Below, piece after piece: positions 4,932 through 5,943 of a stretch of DNA of 5,943 bases. Within the stretch, counting starts at the first letter, position 1. The number at the start of each line of letters is the position of its first letter. Made by a program: the position numbers and the translations under genes. The notes beneath the pieces are model-generated. The model was given only the letters and a program-made list of their open reading frames with translations. It did no database searches and was not told where the DNA came from. Source of the DNA: Bacillota bacterium (GTDB lineage: Bacteria; Bacillota; Bacilli; Alicyclobacillales; SLC66); NCBI GenBank assembly GCA_021799325.1, contig JAJZAS010000108.1:1-5943 (forward strand), given 5' to 3'.

Positions 4932-5943
4932 TTGAGATCTGCCATATACGCCCGTTTTTCATCGGATCAGCAGCGCACAGAGTCAATTGACGCACAGATC
5001 AGATCCATCAGTGCCTATTGTGACCAAAAACAATATATCATTGTTGCCACCTATATTGACGAGGCCAGATCGGCCACGACTGACCAACGGCCTGAGTTTC
5101 AACACATGATTGCTGATGCTAAGCATGGCAAATTCGATGTGGTGATCGTGCATAAGCTGGATCGATTCGCACGTGATCGGTATGATTCGGTGGTATATCG
5201 TAGAGAACTAAAGAAAAACGGTGTCCGGCTCGAAAGTGTCTTGGAACGCTTTGACGATTCCCCGGAGTCTGTCATCATGGAAGCGATGATGGAGGGGATC
5301 AACGAATACTATAGCCGCAATCTGGCGCGCGAAACTCGCAAAGGGCTACTTGAAAATGCGCTGGCTGGAAAGTGGACAGGTGGCAGACCTCCGTTTGGTT
5401 ATCGCGTCAATCGAGATACGCTGAAATTAGAGATTGACGAGCGTACAGCTCCAGCTGTTCGTTTTTATTTTGAATCAATGGCAGACGGAAAATCAACAAG
5501 ATTCATTGCAGACGAGCTAAACGCACGCGGCTATCGAAGTTATACTGGTCGCAAATTTACTCTAAATAGTTTTTGGGATTGGGCGCAGAATAAAAAATAC
5601 ATGGGGGTTTACACATGGGATGTCACAGCAAAAAAAGGAGTGGATGGTAAGCGTAATAGCCACGCGAAAAAAGAAGATGATAAAATCGTTGTGATCAAGG
5701 ATGCAGTTCCTGCAATTGTGAGCGAAGAATTATGGTACAAGGTGAATGCGCTTATTGGCACTCGTAAAATAGGAGCCGGGAGGTACAAGGCGAAAATGGT
5801 GTATCTATTGAGCGAACATGTTGAATGCGGGCAGTGTGGCGCTAAAATGGTAGGCAACAGTTGGGAGCATAAAGGCGTAAGGTATGCTTACTATGAATGC
5901 AGCGCGAAATGTGGCGCTAAGAAAATCCGAAAGGGAATGCAGA
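4932..5943 (+). CDS. Large serine recombinase / phage integrase (C-terminus cut by window edge)
   Basis: An open frame of 337 codons runs off the right edge. The resolvase/invertase catalytic domain spans residues about 3-150. Ser10 in YARFSSDQQ is the expected nucleophile, and HKLDRFARD carries the conserved arginines. The 'Recombinase' domain follows (RETRKGLLENALAGKWTGGRPPFGY onward to about 265), then a zinc-ribbon region with C299, C302, C323 and C327. A coiled coil and C-terminal tail should lie beyond the window. This is the class of large serine integrases that join attP and attB and are used by many Gram-positive phages and integrative elements. The start is TTG 4932, the only usual start before the catalytic serine. 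It is transcribed in the same direction as the repressor and probably with it. attP is not seen and, for this class, is usually beside the integrase, so it is likely to the right. Confidence 0.92.
   Translation, partial: MRSAIYARFSSDQQRTESIDAQIRSISAYCDQKQYIIVATYIDEARSATTDQRPEFQHMIADAKHGKFDVVIVHKLDRFARDRYDSVVYRRELKKNGVRLESVLERFDDSPESVIMEAMMEGINEYYSRNLARETRKGLLENALAGKWTGGRPPFGYRVNRDTLKLEIDERTAPAVRFYFESMADGKSTRFIADELNARGYRSYTGRKFTLNSFWDWAQNKKYMGVYTWDVTAKKGVDGKRNSHAKKEDDKIVVIKDAVPAIVSEELWYKVNALIGTRKIGAGRYKAKMVYLLSEHVECGQCGAKMVGNSWEHKGVRYAYYECSAKCGAKKIRKGMQ

Noticed and set aside
5609..5857. 82-codon open frame on the minus strand within the recombinase
   Set aside because: It is antisense to a well-defined recombinase/zinc-ribbon sequence and has no ribosome site or recognisable protein pattern.

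Overview
The window looks like the lysogeny/early-lytic switch region of a temperate phage (prophage) or a closely related integrative element of a low-to-moderate GC Gram-positive host (Bacillota, Bacilli type). The reasons are strong GGAGG-type ribosome binding sites, frequent TTG/GTG starts, and the gene set: serine recombinase, S24-type repressor, Cro-like regulator, BRO/KilAC antirepressor and a phage-type Rad50-like ATPase. No host gene is visible, so genus is not assignable. There are no tRNA, rRNA or CRISPR features, and no gene-free stretch exceeds about 170 bases.

Rightward arm (4277 to the right edge): a LexA/CI-like self-cleaving repressor is followed after 10 bases by a large serine recombinase (integrase), which runs off the window. 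They look like one transcription unit from a promoter with a TATAAT -10 box at 4236-4241. The attachment site is not visible and probably lies to the right.

Switch region (4112-4276): two divergent promoters. The leftward one is nearly ideal (TTGACA, 17-base spacer, TATGAT), and its spacer lies within a perfect inverted repeat AATCCG-N7-CGGATT. The same ATCCG core recurs 40 and 60 bases further right, over the repressor promoter.

Leftward arm (4111 to the left edge): a long tight operon. In order of transcription it has a Cro-like XRE regulator (4111-3866), a 55-residue unrecognised protein (3790-3623), a BRO-N/KilAC antirepressor (3626-2826), a basic 62-residue protein (2829-2641), a four-cysteine 66-residue protein (2644-2444), a possible tiny membrane protein ending at 2365, a 112-residue unrecognised protein (2349-2011) and a Rad50/SbcC-like zinc-hook ATPase (1949 to the left edge). 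Three consecutive junctions are 4-base ATGA/GTGA overlaps, implying coupled translation.

Inferred working model: in the lysogen the S24 repressor shuts the leftward promoter. DNA damage causes RecA-stimulated cleavage at a Cys-Gly bond, the leftward operon opens, the Cro-like protein and antirepressor consolidate the lytic state, and the ATPase takes part in phage DNA recombination/replication. I see a recognisable phage module rather than a wholly new system. The less ordinary parts are the operator geometry, the small genes between the antirepressor and ATPase, and the overlapping reading frames at 2444-2607.
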